Shown: positions 48,610-58,723, counted from the first letter of the stretch. The stretch: 64,000 bases of DNA from Ignavibacteriales bacterium (GCA_016709155.1 JADJEI010000013.1:186001-250000), one strand, 5' to 3'. The notes: generated by a model not told the origin, from the sequence alone. Numbers and translations are program-made.

Positions 48610-49242
48610 ATGAAATATAAATTAACAGACCGCCAGCAGCAGATTTTAAGTTTCATCGAACAATACCGGGATGAAGTAGGCTATCCTCCAACGCTTCGTG
48701 AAATTGGGAAAAAATTTGACATCTCCTCAACCTTTGGAGTTAAAAGGCATTTAGACGCTCTTGTAAAAAAAGGCTATTTGAATATAGAAAGCAATGCGAG
48801 CAGAGGGATAACAATTCTTCAGAATAACGATAACTATTTGAGAAGAACAAATACATTTACTCAAGTACCAATTGTCGGAAGAGTAGCAGCCGGAACACCA
48901 ATTAACGCAGTAGAAAACCATGAAGGATCAATTGTTATTGATCCCCAATTCATAAAAAAATCTGAAGATTGTTTCGCTTTAAAAGTGCGAGGAGATAGTA
49001 TGATAAATGCCGGCATTTTTGAAGATGATCTTTTGATTGTTTCACCAAATGAAGAAACAATCAACGGTGATATTGTTGTGGCAATGCTTGATGATGAGGT
49101 TACTGTTAAAAAACTTGAAAGAAAAAATTCGACGATAAGACTAATGCCCGAAAATGATAATTATAAACCAATTGAAGTAAGCAGCAAGAAAAATTTTTCA
49201 ATTGTTGGAAAAGTCTTAGGTGTCTTTCGCTGGATAAACTAA
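48610..49242 (+). CDS. lexA: SOS repressor LexA
   Basis: A 210-residue repressor. The N-terminal winged helix is recognised by LTDRQQQILSFIEQYRDEVG, YPPTLREIGKKFDISST. The self-cleavage bond is Ala94-Gly95 in GRVAAGTPI, and the catalytic dyad is Ser130 (RGDSMINAGI) and Lys167 (DEVTVKKLERK). On RecA activation it cleaves itself and releases SOS genes. A perfect palindrome covers its promoter. Two small genes follow at 12 and 6 nt and probably share its transcript. Confidence 0.96.
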   Translation: MKYKLTDRQQQILSFIEQYRDEVGYPPTLREIGKKFDISSTFGVKRHLDALVKKGYLNIESNASRGITILQNNDNYLRRTNTFTQVPIVGRVAAGTPINAVENHEGSIVIDPQFIKKSEDCFALKVRGDSMINAGIFEDDLLIVSPNEETINGDIVVAMLDDEVTVKKLERKNSTIRLMPENDNYKPIEVSSKKNFSIVGKVLGVFRWIN

Positions 49243-49254
49243 AAGGAATTAAAA

Positions 49255-49494
49255 ATGAAATCTGAAATATTTTCAAACGCAATTAAAAGAAGAACTTCAT
49301 TACAATTTTTATACGGTTTAAATGAAATTGTGATAGACCCTTACTTTATTAGCACAGATAAACTTGGCAATAAAGTTATCTACGGCAGAATGGAAAAGTC
49401 CAGCGAAGTAAAAAGATTTGAATATAAAATGATAGCTAATATTAAGATCTTAAATAAAAAAAGATTTTCACCAATAATTCCAATAATATCATGA
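49255..49494 (+). CDS. Small protein downstream of lexA, WYL/SH3-like pattern
   Basis: 79 residues (IKRRTSLQFLYGLNEIVIDP, YFISTDKLGNKVIYGRMEKS). The order of beta strands with I-x-Y-x-x-hydrophobic-DP-Y resembles the core of a WYL domain, a ligand-binding fold often linked with DNA-damage or defence regulators, but the key W-Y-L triad is not conserved. It starts 12 nt after lexA with AAAGGAATTAAAA upstream. Coregulation by LexA is an inference from spacing. Confidence 0.6.
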   Translation: MKSEIFSNAIKRRTSLQFLYGLNEIVIDPYFISTDKLGNKVIYGRMEKSSEVKRFEYKMIANIKILNKKRFSPIIPIIS

Positions 49495-49500
49495 TGCCAT

Positions 49501-49926
49501 ATGAACTTAACACAGAAAAAAAATATTGATTTATTAATTGACCATTTCTGGAAACAAGGGTATTTAACTATCAGCCGAAAATTTGGGACTTATCTTCCGG
49601 AACCGACAAAAATCGGGGGACATGAAGTTGATATAATTGCAAAGTACAAAAATGATTATGCAATTGGAATCATCCTAAGTGAAGATGATCTTGAATCATA
49701 TTCATTATCGGATAAACTGACTTTCCTCGCTTCGCGTCAAACCAGGTGGACAAATAAAAAGGTAGTTCTGTTTGTTGGTGTACCATTTCAACTTTATGGG
49801 AAAGCAAAATCAATTATTCAAAGCCTTAATGAGGAAGTGAAAAAAAATATCCGATTGATTCAAATTATTGACCCTTCAATAAATCAGAAAGTTATTAGAA
49901 AAAAGCAAAGAACTCTTTTTTCCTAA
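49501..49926 (+). CDS. Restriction-endonuclease-like fold protein downstream of lexA
   Basis: 141 residues. IGGHEVDIIAKYKNDYAIGI resembles the core strand pair of PD-(D/E)xK nucleases (E-x-DIIA in many DUF3883/YraN-like proteins). The second motif, normally E-x-K, reads GIILSEDD, so catalysis may be lost. The C-terminus is lysine-rich (QKVIRKKQRTLFS), which would suit nucleic-acid binding. It begins 6 nt after the 79-residue gene, so it is probably part of the lexA transcript. Function is not known. Confidence 0.6.
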   Translation: MNLTQKKNIDLLIDHFWKQGYLTISRKFGTYLPEPTKIGGHEVDIIAKYKNDYAIGIILSEDDLESYSLSDKLTFLASRQTRWTNKKVVLFVGVPFQLYGKAKSIIQSLNEEVKKNIRLIQIIDPSINQKVIRKKQRTLFS

Positions 49927-50091
49927 AATTATTACCCTCAGATTATTAAATCCTGCAAATATCTCATTGCTTCGTACCCGGAGCAGCGGTGATTTTCTTC
50001 GTGCATTCATATATTTTAGTTATTTTAGTTACCTTGACATTAAAGTGCTATAAATTTATTTTTGGGCGCTCTTTTGGAAACAGGAAATAAA

Positions 50092-50913
50092 TTGGCTAAA
50101 AAACAAACTGAATCAGATAAAAATACTCAATCAAAACTCAAGTCATCAGGTGAAATTCCTAAACACATTGCCATAATTATGGATGGCAATGGAAGGTGGG
50201 CAAAGAAACGTGGTCTGCCGCGTGCCGCCGGTCATAAAAGAGGTGTTGATACCGTTAGAAATATTGTTGAAACTTGCACACAGCTTGGAGTTAAATATCT
50301 TACTCTTTATACTTTTTCAACCGAAAACTGGAAAAGACCGCAAGAGGAAGTTTCAGTTTTGATGAGGTTACTGCTTCGAAGTTTGAAAGATAGAACAAGC
50401 GAACTTCATGAAAATGATATTAAACTTACAACAATTGGCGATATTTCGGCTCTGCCGGTTGAAGTTCAGAATCAATTATTAGAAGATATTGAGAAAACAA
50501 AAAACAATAAAAAAATGGTTCTGAATCTTGCGTTGAGCTACAGCGGAAGATGGGAAATTTTACGAGCTATAAATAATATTTCAGAGGAACTTAAAGAAGG
50601 AAAAATAAATGCTGGTGAGATTGACGAAAGAATATTTTCCAATCACCTCACCACATGCAACATGCCCGATCCGGATCTGGTTATTAGAACAAGTGGAGAA
50701 TTTAGAGTAAGTAATTTTTTGCTATGGCAAATTGCTTATTCGGAATTTTACATTACCGATGTGTACTGGCCTGAATTTAACAGAGAACATCTTTATGATG
50801 CTATTAGAAATTTTCAGAAACGTGAAAGAAGATTCGGTAAAGTTAGTGAACAATTAAAAAAGAATGATAAAGGCGTAAAGAATGTCTCTGATTCCCCTAA
50901 AGAAATTGCTTAA
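50092..50913 (+). CDS. uppS: Isoprenyl transferase (undecaprenyl diphosphate synthase)
   Basis: A 273-residue cis-prenyltransferase that makes the C55 lipid carrier for peptidoglycan and LPS. The catalytic motif is IAIIMDGNGRWAKKRGLPRA, with LTLYTFSTENWKRP, DPDLVIRTSGEFRVSNFLLW and FYITDVYWPEF. TTG at 50092 is preferred as start since AGGA lies 6 nt upstream; TTG at 50062 would add ten residues without a site. The end overlaps the start of bamA by 32 nt. Confidence 0.95.
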   Translation: MAKKQTESDKNTQSKLKSSGEIPKHIAIIMDGNGRWAKKRGLPRAAGHKRGVDTVRNIVETCTQLGVKYLTLYTFSTENWKRPQEEVSVLMRLLLRSLKDRTSELHENDIKLTTIGDISALPVEVQNQLLEDIEKTKNNKKMVLNLALSYSGRWEILRAINNISEELKEGKINAGEIDERIFSNHLTTCNMPDPDLVIRTSGEFRVSNFLLWQIAYSEFYITDVYWPEFNREHLYDAIRNFQKRERRFGKVSEQLKKNDKGVKNVSDSPKEIA

Positions 50914-53376
50914 TCTATTTTTATTCATATTCATATTTAGTAGTCTTTTATTCGCTCAGGTAAATCCCCGAAGTTATAAAATACTTGGTATTGCGGTTGA
51001 GGGAAGTATATCCGCTGATGCCGCTACAATTATTGTAAACAGCGGACTTAAAGTTGGTGATGAAATACAAATACCCGGTGATCAAACTTTAAATGCAATT
51101 CGTCAGATCTGGTCGCTTAATATTTTTTCGGACATTCAAATTCAAATTGAAAAAGAAGTCTCTGAAGGAGTTTTTCTATTAATTAAAGTTCAGGAATATC
51201 CTCGTATTGAACGAACTGTATTTGAAGGAAATGATGAGCTTAGTGAGAAAGATATTGAGCAAAGAATTCCCTTCATTCGCGGGCAAATTTTAAAACCTCA
51301 GGATGTTGCGAATCTGAAACAACGATTGCTGCAGGATTATAAAAAAGAAGGATTGCTAAATGCTAAAATCAATCCAAAATATTATTCGTTTTTCGCCGCA
51401 GATTCTTTAGACGACGAAATCGAAGTTACCTGGCGAAATACGATTGATCTTTCCGATGAATATAAATTATCCTACGAGCCTAATGATCCTTATTATTCTA
51501 ATCTTTTAACAAAAATAAAAGATAGAATTTTACTCAAATTGGAAATTACAGAGGTGGAGGCAACAACTGTCCGCGAAATAGATTTTAACGGTAATGTTTC
51601 ACTTGAAGATGATGATTTGAAATCTGCGATGGATGAAACTTCAGAATCAGTTTGGTGGAAATTTTGGAGCAGTGCCGAGTTCAACCCCGACGATTACGAA
51701 AAAGATAAAGAAGCTATCATAAATTATTACAGAAGAAATGGCTATCGTGATGCTGACATTATTAGCGACTCAATTCAATATTACAACAATAACGAAGATA
51801 TGCGGATTGTAATTAATGTATTCGAAGGGACACAATACAAAATAAGAAATATCAATTGGGTTGGTAATACGGTTTACACTGCAAATCAGTTGAGCGAAAG
51901 ATTAGATTTTAAAAAAGGTGACATTTACGATTATGCGAGATTCGAACAAAACTTGAAAGGAAATGAAAAGCAGAGCGACATCTATGCAATGTATCTGGAT
52001 AATGGATATCTAACATTCAATCTTACTACTACCGAAACGAAGATCCCGCAAGATTCAATTGATGTTACAATAAGGTTGGAAGAAAGAAATCAATTTCGAA
52101 TTGGAAACGTAAACATTGCCGGAAATGACAAAACAAAAGACAAAGTTATCCGTCGCGAACTTTATACGGTGCCGGGAGATTATTTTAATCGCGGCTTTCT
52201 TTTCCGCAGTATTCAACAGCTTGCAAACCTTCAATACTTTAATGTTGAAAAACTTTATGGACCTTCGGGAATCTCTACAAAACTAAGCAGCGACAGCACA
52301 GTAGATGTCGGATTCAATGTTGAAGAAAAGTCCAGTGATTACCTGAATGCTTCCGTTGGTTACAGCGGCAGTTTCGGCTTCAGCGGTGCGATGGGAATAA
52401 CCCTTACCAATTTTTCTATTGCCGAACCATTCTCATTGGGGGGTGGACAAATATTAAGCTTCAACTGGCAGTTTGGTGTCGGTTCAATTTATAGAACATT
52501 TACTGTCGGATTCACCGAGCCCTGGTTATTTGATACCCCAACCTTAGCAGGTTTTGAGGTTTTCGATACACGTCAGCAATATATTTATGATTTAAGACAG
52601 TCCGGCGGAACTTTGCGTTTGGGAAGAAGATTGAAATGGCCTGATGACTTTTTTTATCTCTGCTTGGGTTTAAATATCAATACAATAATGTTATTGAAGG
52701 ACAGAATTTTTATGCAGAAGGCGTGACAAATCAATTTACCGTTGGAGCAACTTTGAGCAGAAAGAATATTGATAATCCGATCTTCCCCTCCTTCGGTTCA
52801 AATTTTTCTTTAGATGGTGAAATTTCCGGAGGTCCATTCTTACCTGGTGACGTTGATTATCTAAAAATTAGTTTTACTGCTGAGTGGTATAGAAAATTAT
52901 TCAATTCAAACAGGTTAGTTCTTTACACAGTTGCTGACCTCGGTTACATTGACGAGATAGTTAAAGGCACGCAGATCCAACCATTCGAATTTTACTACAT
53001 GGGCGGCAATGGATTAGTAATTGCTACATCCCCCTTGCGCGGCTACGATGATCGAACTGTCGGACCGAGAAATGCAAACGGTGATGTTATTGGAGGAAGG
53101 GTGATGACACGATTTACAACCGAATTTAGATTTGCAGTTGCTCTCGAACCGATTCCGCTTTATTTATTAGTTTTTGCTGAAGCTGGAAATGTGTTTGAAA
53201 ATTTTGACAAAACAGATATTTTCAACTTACGTCGTTCAGTTGGTATCGGTGCAAGAATTTTTATTAATCCCTTAGGATTAATTGGTTTTGATCTTGGATA
53301 TGGATTTGACAGGCAGCTTACAGATAGTAAAGACCCTGCATGGTTATTCCATTTTCAGTTTGGCAAAGGATTTTAG
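50882..53376 (+). CDS. bamA: Outer-membrane assembly factor BamA, one frameshift in the barrel
   Basis: The joined protein of about 830 residues has a signal peptide (LFLFIFIFSSLLFAQ), about five POTRA repeats (YPRIERTVFEGNDELSEKDI, IREIDFNGNVSL-type start near 215, FRIGNVNIAGNDKTKDKVI) and a 16-strand barrel (SVGYSGSFGFSGAMGITLTN) ending in a C-terminal Phe (FGKGF). The first frame stops at 52726; the next gives YAEGVTNQFTVGATLSRK. The shift lies around 52650-52672. BamA is essential for inserting outer-membrane barrels, so a true break is unlikely. It leads the chaperone and lipid A genes that follow. Confidence 0.9.
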
Positions 53377-53412
53377 TTAATTATTTAATATTAAATTATA
53401 AAAGGAAAAAAA

Positions 53413-53940
53413 GTGAAAAACTTTCTGATCACAATTGTGTTATTGATTCTTCAAACAACAATTATTTTTGCTCAAGCGCCTCAAAAGACAGGCTATGTTG
53501 ATTCTCAAATAATTCTTACTCAATTTCCTGAAGCTATAAAAGCTCAAGGAGACCTTGATGCTATTACCAATTTATGGAGTGCACAGCGCGACTCTATGCA
53601 AGTTGCTCTTCAACAAGGTTATGCTGATTATCAAAAACAAGCCGAAACAATGGCCCCTGATAAAAAAGCAGCAGCCGAACAAAATCTTATTAAAATGGAG
53701 CAGGACTTGCGACAGTTCTCACAGGTTAAATTTGGACAAGGAACAGGCGAAATTTATTTAAAGCAGGAAGAAATCTTCAACCCTGTAAAAGCAAAAATTT
53801 ATAAAGCGATTGAAGATGTTGCTAAAGAAGAAGGAATGCAATTTGTTTTCGATAAAAGCGGTGATATAATTCTTTTATATGCTGATTCCGCTTTCGATAT
53901 AACTTTTAAAGTGCTTGATAAACTAAAGCGCGGCTTGTAA
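53413..53940 (+). CDS. Skp/OmpH-family periplasmic chaperone, first copy
   Basis: 175 residues, GTG start, signal peptide ending TIIFAQ. The OmpH family start KTGYVDSQIILTQFPEA is followed by a long charged helix (about 45-120) and the terminal VAKEEGMQFVFDKSGDIILL. Skp-like trimers carry unfolded outer-membrane proteins to BamA, which fits its position 36 nt after bamA. A paralogue follows. Confidence 0.92.
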   Translation: MKNFLITIVLLILQTTIIFAQAPQKTGYVDSQIILTQFPEAIKAQGDLDAITNLWSAQRDSMQVALQQGYADYQKQAETMAPDKKAAAEQNLIKMEQDLRQFSQVKFGQGTGEIYLKQEEIFNPVKAKIYKAIEDVAKEEGMQFVFDKSGDIILLYADSAFDITFKVLDKLKRGL

Positions 53941-53999
53941 ATAATACGCAGTGCAAATTTTAGGTTAAATATTTTTGTGACGAAATTTTTGAGGAAACG

Positions 54000-54518
54000 A
54001 TGAAAAAAATCTCTTTGCTTATTACTTGTGCATTTCTTTTTTTTGCTGGATCATCAATTGCACAGTTAAAAATTGGTTATGTTGATTCGGATACAATTAT
54101 GGAGAACCTTCCTGATGCCCAGGATGCAAATCAGAAGCTGGATGCTTTGGTTAAGGAGTGGCAAACAGAACTTTCCAAACTCGAGCAGGAATGGAAAACC
54201 AAGTATGATGATTACGATAAGAGAAAATTAATAATGACGGATCAAACCCGTGCCGAAACTGAGCAGGAACTTGTTAAACTTGAGAAGCAGGTGGGTGAAT
54301 TCCGCGAAAAGAAATTCGGGAATAATGGTGAACTTTTTCAGAAGCAGGATGAAATAATGAAACCTGTCCAGAATAAAGTATTTAATGCTATCACCGATAT
54401 TGCTAAAGAAGAAGAGCTTGATTTTGTTTTCGATCGCAGCGGCGATGTACTTCTGCTTTATGCTAAAGAAGAGTATGATATTACTGCAAAAGTTTTAGAG
54501 AGATTAAAGCTCGAATAA
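54000..54518 (+). CDS. Skp/OmpH-family periplasmic chaperone, second copy
   Basis: 172 residues with a signal peptide (ending GSSIAQ). LKIGYVDSDTIMENLPDAQD, a charged coiled-coil helix and IAKEEELDFVFDRSGDVLLL are collinear with the copy just upstream; conserved blocks make the two tandem paralogues. Ribosome site TGAGGAAACG directly precedes ATG. It is 2 nt from lpxD. Confidence 0.92.
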   Translation: MKKISLLITCAFLFFAGSSIAQLKIGYVDSDTIMENLPDAQDANQKLDALVKEWQTELSKLEQEWKTKYDDYDKRKLIMTDQTRAETEQELVKLEKQVGEFREKKFGNNGELFQKQDEIMKPVQNKVFNAITDIAKEEELDFVFDRSGDVLLLYAKEEYDITAKVLERLKLE

Positions 54519-54520
54519 AA

Positions 54521-55567
54521 ATGAAAATTAAAATAAGGGATATTGCCTCCTTAATTGGAGGCAGCATTTTCGGTGATGATAAACTTGAAATACGGCGACT
54601 TTCAAAAATTGAAGAAGCATCTGACGGCGGTTTAACTTTTCTTTACTTGCCCGCATATGAAAAGTATTTTACTTCTACAAAAGCTTCCGCTATAATTGTT
54701 AAACCTGGATTCAATAAAACCAGAGATAATATAACTTATATCGAATGTGCCGATCCGAATAAAGCATTCGCAAAAATTTTAATTCACTACTTCACTCCGG
54801 ATTTCCCGCTTGCGGGCATTGATTCTACAGCCTTTATTCATCCCTTAGCCAAAATAGGCTGCAACGTTGCGATTGGTAAAAATGTTGTCATCTCTGCTGA
54901 TTGTAGAATAGGAGATAACACAAAAATCTTTCACAATTCAGTATTACTTGAAAAGGTCTCCATCGGCAGTGACTCTGTTATTTTTCAAAATGTCAGCATC
55001 AGAGAAGAATGCAAATTAGGAAACAGAGTAATTATTCATGCAGGTGCAGTTATAGGATCTGATGGCTTTGGATATGTTACGGACGAAAAAGGTGTTTATA
55101 ACAAAATTCCTCAAATTGGAAATGTAATTTTGGAAGATGATGTGGAAATTGGTGCGAATGTTACAATTGATCGCGCAGCACTTGGCTCAACAATTTTAAA
55201 ACGAGGGGTTAAGATAGATAACCTTGTTCAAATAGCTCATAATGTTGTAGTTGGAGAAGATACTGTAATGTCGGCTCAAACTGGAATCTCTGGAAGTGCC
55301 AAAATTGGGAAGCATTGCATTTTTGCCGGGCAGGTGGGGGTTGTTGGTCATATTGAAATTGGTGATAATGTAATCGTAATTGCTCAGTCCGGCGTATCAA
55401 AATCAATTAGTAAACCCGGTATGTACTTCGGAAGCCCGACAAAAGAGTTCGGCCATGCAAAACGAATAGAGGCACATCTTCGAAATCTTCCGGAGTACGT
55501 GGAGAAAATAAAAATGCTGGAAAAAGAGATTTCTATTCTCAAAGAAAAAATCGATAGTGAAAAATAG
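54521..55567 (+). CDS. lpxD: UDP-3-O-acyl-glucosamine N-acyltransferase
   Basis: A 348-residue left-handed beta-helix acyltransferase with the N-terminal uridine-binding domain (about 1-100) and hexapeptide repeats (about 105-300: IGKNVVISADCRIGDNTKIF, VIIHAGAVIGSDGFGYV). The catalytic histidine is in LVQIAHNVVVGEDT. It adds the second hydroxyacyl chain in lipid A synthesis, after LpxC, encoded next. The C-terminal helix (PEYVEKIKMLEKEISILKEK) is typical. Confidence 0.95.
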   Translation: MKIKIRDIASLIGGSIFGDDKLEIRRLSKIEEASDGGLTFLYLPAYEKYFTSTKASAIIVKPGFNKTRDNITYIECADPNKAFAKILIHYFTPDFPLAGIDSTAFIHPLAKIGCNVAIGKNVVISADCRIGDNTKIFHNSVLLEKVSIGSDSVIFQNVSIREECKLGNRVIIHAGAVIGSDGFGYVTDEKGVYNKIPQIGNVILEDDVEIGANVTIDRAALGSTILKRGVKIDNLVQIAHNVVVGEDTVMSAQTGISGSAKIGKHCIFAGQVGVVGHIEIGDNVIVIAQSGVSKSISKPGMYFGSPTKEFGHAKRIEAHLRNLPEYVEKIKMLEKEISILKEKIDSEK

Positions 55568-55758
55568 CCTCTAAATAGATATTTTTTTTCACCGAGTTAT
55601 TGCATTTTACTTTCGATAGATATTTTTGATTTCACAAAATCATTTTTACAAAATGTGACCCAAGATATTTGAATGTCGCTTTAATTGTATTTCAATATCT
55701 ATCTTACTATTTTTTTAAATACATTAAGAATATAAAATCAAAACTTTCAGGAAACTAA

Positions 55759-57177
55759 ATGCTTGAGCTACAAAGAACTATTTCGCAATCAATGACTATT
55801 TCAGGGGTGGGGTTACACACAGGAACGTTTTGCACAATGACTTTCAAACCTGCACCCGAAAATTATGGAATCAGATTTATTCGCCTGGATCTGGGCGGAA
55901 GACCAGAAATTTCAGCTACGGCTGATAATGTAGTTGATGTTTCCCGCGGAACAACTCTTGGAATTGGTGAAGCGAAAGTTTATACTGTTGAGCATGTTTT
56001 GGCTGCTATTGTAGGTCTTCAAATTGATAATATAATTATTGAACTAGATGGGATCGAACCTCCTATTGGTGATGGCAGCGCGATGCCTTATGTAGAGCCA
56101 TTATTAAAAGCCGGCTTTCAGCAGCAGGAAGCACCAAAAGATTATTTGATAATTGATCAAACGGTAATGTACCACAACGAAGAAAAACAAATTGATATAG
56201 TTGCACTTCCACTTGATAGTTATCGCGTAACCGTAATGGTCGATTATCAGAATCCGGCTTTGGGAAGTCAGCACACCGGTATGTTCGATCTTGAAAAAGA
56301 ATTTGTAAATGATTTTGCACCGGCAAGAACTTTTTGTTTCCTAAGTGAGATAGAACAATTAGTCAATGCTGGTTTAATTAAGGGTGGTGATATAGACAAT
56401 GCAATCGTAATTGTTGATCGAAATCCTTCTCAGCCGGAACTTGATACTCTTAGCGAAAAACTTGGAATACAAAATAAGCTAACGCTTGGCGAAAATGGAA
56501 TATTAAATAATGTCAAAGTCAGATTTAAAAATGAACCCGTGCGGCACAAGCTTCTCGATTTGCTTGGCGACCTTGCTCTAATCGGCGCACCAATCAAAGC
56601 TCAAATACTTGCGGCAAGACCCGGTCATAGAGCCAATGTCGAATTTGCAAAGATGGTTCGAAAACTATATCAGCAGAAGAAACTAGTTAAAAAATATCAG
56701 TTTGTTAAAACTGAAGGCGTTGTCTTCGATATAAATGCAATTCAACGAATACTTCCTCATCGTTATCCCTTTTTACTTGTTGATAAGATTATTCACCTCG
56801 AACTTGATAAGAAAGTGATCGGAGTTAAATCTGTTACTGTTAACGAACCCTTTTTTGTGGGGCATTTTCCGGGTCAGCCAATTATGCCCGGAGTACTGAT
56901 CATCGAAGCTATGGCTCAAACGGGAGGGGTGCTGCTTCTCAATGCGTTTATTAATCCAGCAGAAAAATTAGTTTATTTTATGCAGATAAATAATGCTAAA
57001 TTCAGAAAGCCGGTTGTGCCGGGCGACCAATTGGTTCTGGAAATAGAATTGACAAGCAAGAAAAGCAAAGTTGTGATGATGAGCGGGAAAGCTTTCGTAA
57101 ATGAAACTTTGGTAGCCGAAGCTGATTTTATGGCGGGTGTTGTTGATAGAGAACAATCAATGAAGGATCAGAATTAG
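55759..57177 (+). CDS. lpxC: Bifunctional LpxC deacetylase / FabZ dehydratase
   Basis: A 472-residue fusion. Residues 1 to about 300 are LpxC (ISGVGLHTGTFCTMTFKPAP, zinc ligands in VYTVEHVLAAIVG and HKLLDLLGDLALIG), which removes the acetyl group in the first committed step of lipid A. Residues about 320-465 are FabZ (ILPHRYPFLLVDKIIHL, catalytic His in PFFVGHFPGQPIMPGVL, Glu in IIEAMAQTGG). This fusion is known across Bacteroidota/Chlorobiota and supports the assignment of lineage. It is 3 nt from lpxA; ATG follows CAGGAAACTAA. Confidence 0.96.
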   Translation: MLELQRTISQSMTISGVGLHTGTFCTMTFKPAPENYGIRFIRLDLGGRPEISATADNVVDVSRGTTLGIGEAKVYTVEHVLAAIVGLQIDNIIIELDGIEPPIGDGSAMPYVEPLLKAGFQQQEAPKDYLIIDQTVMYHNEEKQIDIVALPLDSYRVTVMVDYQNPALGSQHTGMFDLEKEFVNDFAPARTFCFLSEIEQLVNAGLIKGGDIDNAIVIVDRNPSQPELDTLSEKLGIQNKLTLGENGILNNVKVRFKNEPVRHKLLDLLGDLALIGAPIKAQILAARPGHRANVEFAKMVRKLYQQKKLVKKYQFVKTEGVVFDINAIQRILPHRYPFLLVDKIIHLELDKKVIGVKSVTVNEPFFVGHFPGQPIMPGVLIIEAMAQTGGVLLLNAFINPAEKLVYFMQINNAKFRKPVVPGDQLVLEIELTSKKSKVVMMSGKAFVNETLVAEADFMAGVVDREQSMKDQN

Positions 57178-57180
57178 TTT

Positions 57181-57957
57181 ATGAATCAAATTCACCCCAC
57201 CTCTATAGTTAGTCTAAAAGCAAAACTTGGTGATAGAATTATCATTCACCCTTACACCATAATCGAAGATGATGTCGAAATAGGCGACGATTGCGAAGTC
57301 GGTCCTTTTGCCGTGCTTTATAACGGAGCAAGAATTGGTAACAGAGTTAAGATAAAACAATCAGCCTCGATAGCAAATGCGCCTCAGGATATCGGTTACA
57401 AAAATGAACCCACAAATTTTTATGTCGGAGATGATAGTATTATTCACGAGTTTGTTGCATTACATAGAGGGACTAAATCAACAGGCAAGTCTGAGGTTGG
57501 TAAAAATTGTTACTTGATGGCTTACTCCCACGTTGCTCATGACTGCATTGTCGGAGATAATGTAATACTTGCTAATGGAGTGCAGCTTGCCGGTCATGTG
57601 CATATTGAAAATTATGTGACTATTGGTGGATTAACCCCAGTTCATCAGTTTTGCACTGTTGGTCAACATTCCATGATTGGCGGCGGTTTTAGAATTACAC
57701 AGGATCTGCCTCCGTACATTCTTGCCGCAGGCTACCCGTTAAAGTTTTCGGGATTAAATGTTATCGGTTTAAGAAGAAGAGGCTTTTCAAACGAAGATAT
57801 TTTCGCATTAAAAAAAGCTTATGGATATATTTATGATAATTCGTTAAATGTCTCCCAGGCAAAAACTAAAATTGAAAATGAGATGATAGAAAATAAATTT
57901 GTCAAAAATGTTATTGAATTTATAAATAATAGTAAGCGTGGTTTGATAGGAAAATGA
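57181..57957 (+). CDS. lpxA: Acyl-ACP:UDP-N-acetylglucosamine O-acyltransferase
   Basis: A 258-residue hexapeptide-repeat acyltransferase, normal length. Catalytic His is in CYLMAYSHVAHDCIVGDNVI; VGPFAVLYNGARIGNRVKI and NVIGLRRRGFSNEDIFALKK are family blocks. It performs the first acylation of lipid A. The stop overlaps the next gene's ATG by 4 nt (ATGA). Confidence 0.96.
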   Translation: MNQIHPTSIVSLKAKLGDRIIIHPYTIIEDDVEIGDDCEVGPFAVLYNGARIGNRVKIKQSASIANAPQDIGYKNEPTNFYVGDDSIIHEFVALHRGTKSTGKSEVGKNCYLMAYSHVAHDCIVGDNVILANGVQLAGHVHIENYVTIGGLTPVHQFCTVGQHSMIGGGFRITQDLPPYILAAGYPLKFSGLNVIGLRRRGFSNEDIFALKKAYGYIYDNSLNVSQAKTKIENEMIENKFVKNVIEFINNSKRGLIGK

Positions 57958-58706
57958 AATGGAAGCATATTGACACTGGTTTGAATACCGGTTTTTTTAA
58001 CATGAATTTTGATTTACAAATTGCCAAATCATTACCGGAAGATACAGCCGTTTTAAGAACTTACAGATGGCAGCCTTTTTGTATCTCATTAGGCGCTAAT
58101 CAAAAAAAAGATTCTATAGATATTTACTCAGCCAATAAAGACAATATTGATATTGTTAACAGACCGACCGGGGGCAGAGCAATTCTGCATTCTGAAGAAT
58201 TGACCTACTCAGTCATACTACCAATTAATTCAAATTCGTCAGCAAAAAATATTTATCATGAGATAAACATTGCACTTAAAAAAGGACTGACTTTTTTTAA
58301 CCCAAAACTTGAAGCTATTCAACTTGAGAGTGTGCAAGCAGATTTTCAATCCTTGTATAAAGAAACAAAAGGGATAATCTGCTTTGCAGTACCGGCAAAG
58401 AGCGAATTAAAATACAATGGAAGAAAAGTAGTTGGGAGTGCGCAGCGAAAATTAGATAACACCATCCTGCAGCATGGTTCTATTTTATGCGGCGATTATC
58501 ATCTCAATATTGTGAATTACATGAAAATATCTGATGCAGAAAAAATAAAATTAAAAAATGAAATTGAAAACTCTACAACCACACTTGGTCAAATTTTAAG
58601 CAATAACGTTGATTACGAAATTCTTTCAGAATCAATTTTAAAAGGCTTTGAAAAATATTTTGATTGTGCGTTTGACAAACAAGCCCAATTTGAATTTACA
58701 CTATAA
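57954..58706 (+). CDS. Lipoate-protein ligase A-like (BPL/LplA) protein
   Basis: A 250-residue biotin/lipoate ligase-family protein. The lipoyl-AMP-binding motif is NRPTGGRAILHSEELTYSVI and the conserved lysine is in KYNGRKVVGSAQRK. Members attach lipoate or octanoate to 2-oxoacid dehydrogenases and the glycine cleavage H protein; whether this one is a ligase, octanoyltransferase (LipM type) or amidotransferase cannot be told. Its tight coupling to lpxA is unusual for function but may only reflect operon packing. Confidence 0.85.
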   Translation: MKWKHIDTGLNTGFFNMNFDLQIAKSLPEDTAVLRTYRWQPFCISLGANQKKDSIDIYSANKDNIDIVNRPTGGRAILHSEELTYSVILPINSNSSAKNIYHEINIALKKGLTFFNPKLEAIQLESVQADFQSLYKETKGIICFAVPAKSELKYNGRKVVGSAQRKLDNTILQHGSILCGDYHLNIVNYMKISDAEKIKLKNEIENSTTTLGQILSNNVDYEILSESILKGFEKYFDCAFDKQAQFEFTL

Positions 58707-58723
58707 CTTCAGGCATAACTAAA

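Noticed and set aside
50000..50091. Sigma-70 promoter at TTGACA before uppS
   Set aside because: The word TTGACA is present, but no convincing -10 element lies 16-18 nt downstream, so it is not listed as a promoter.
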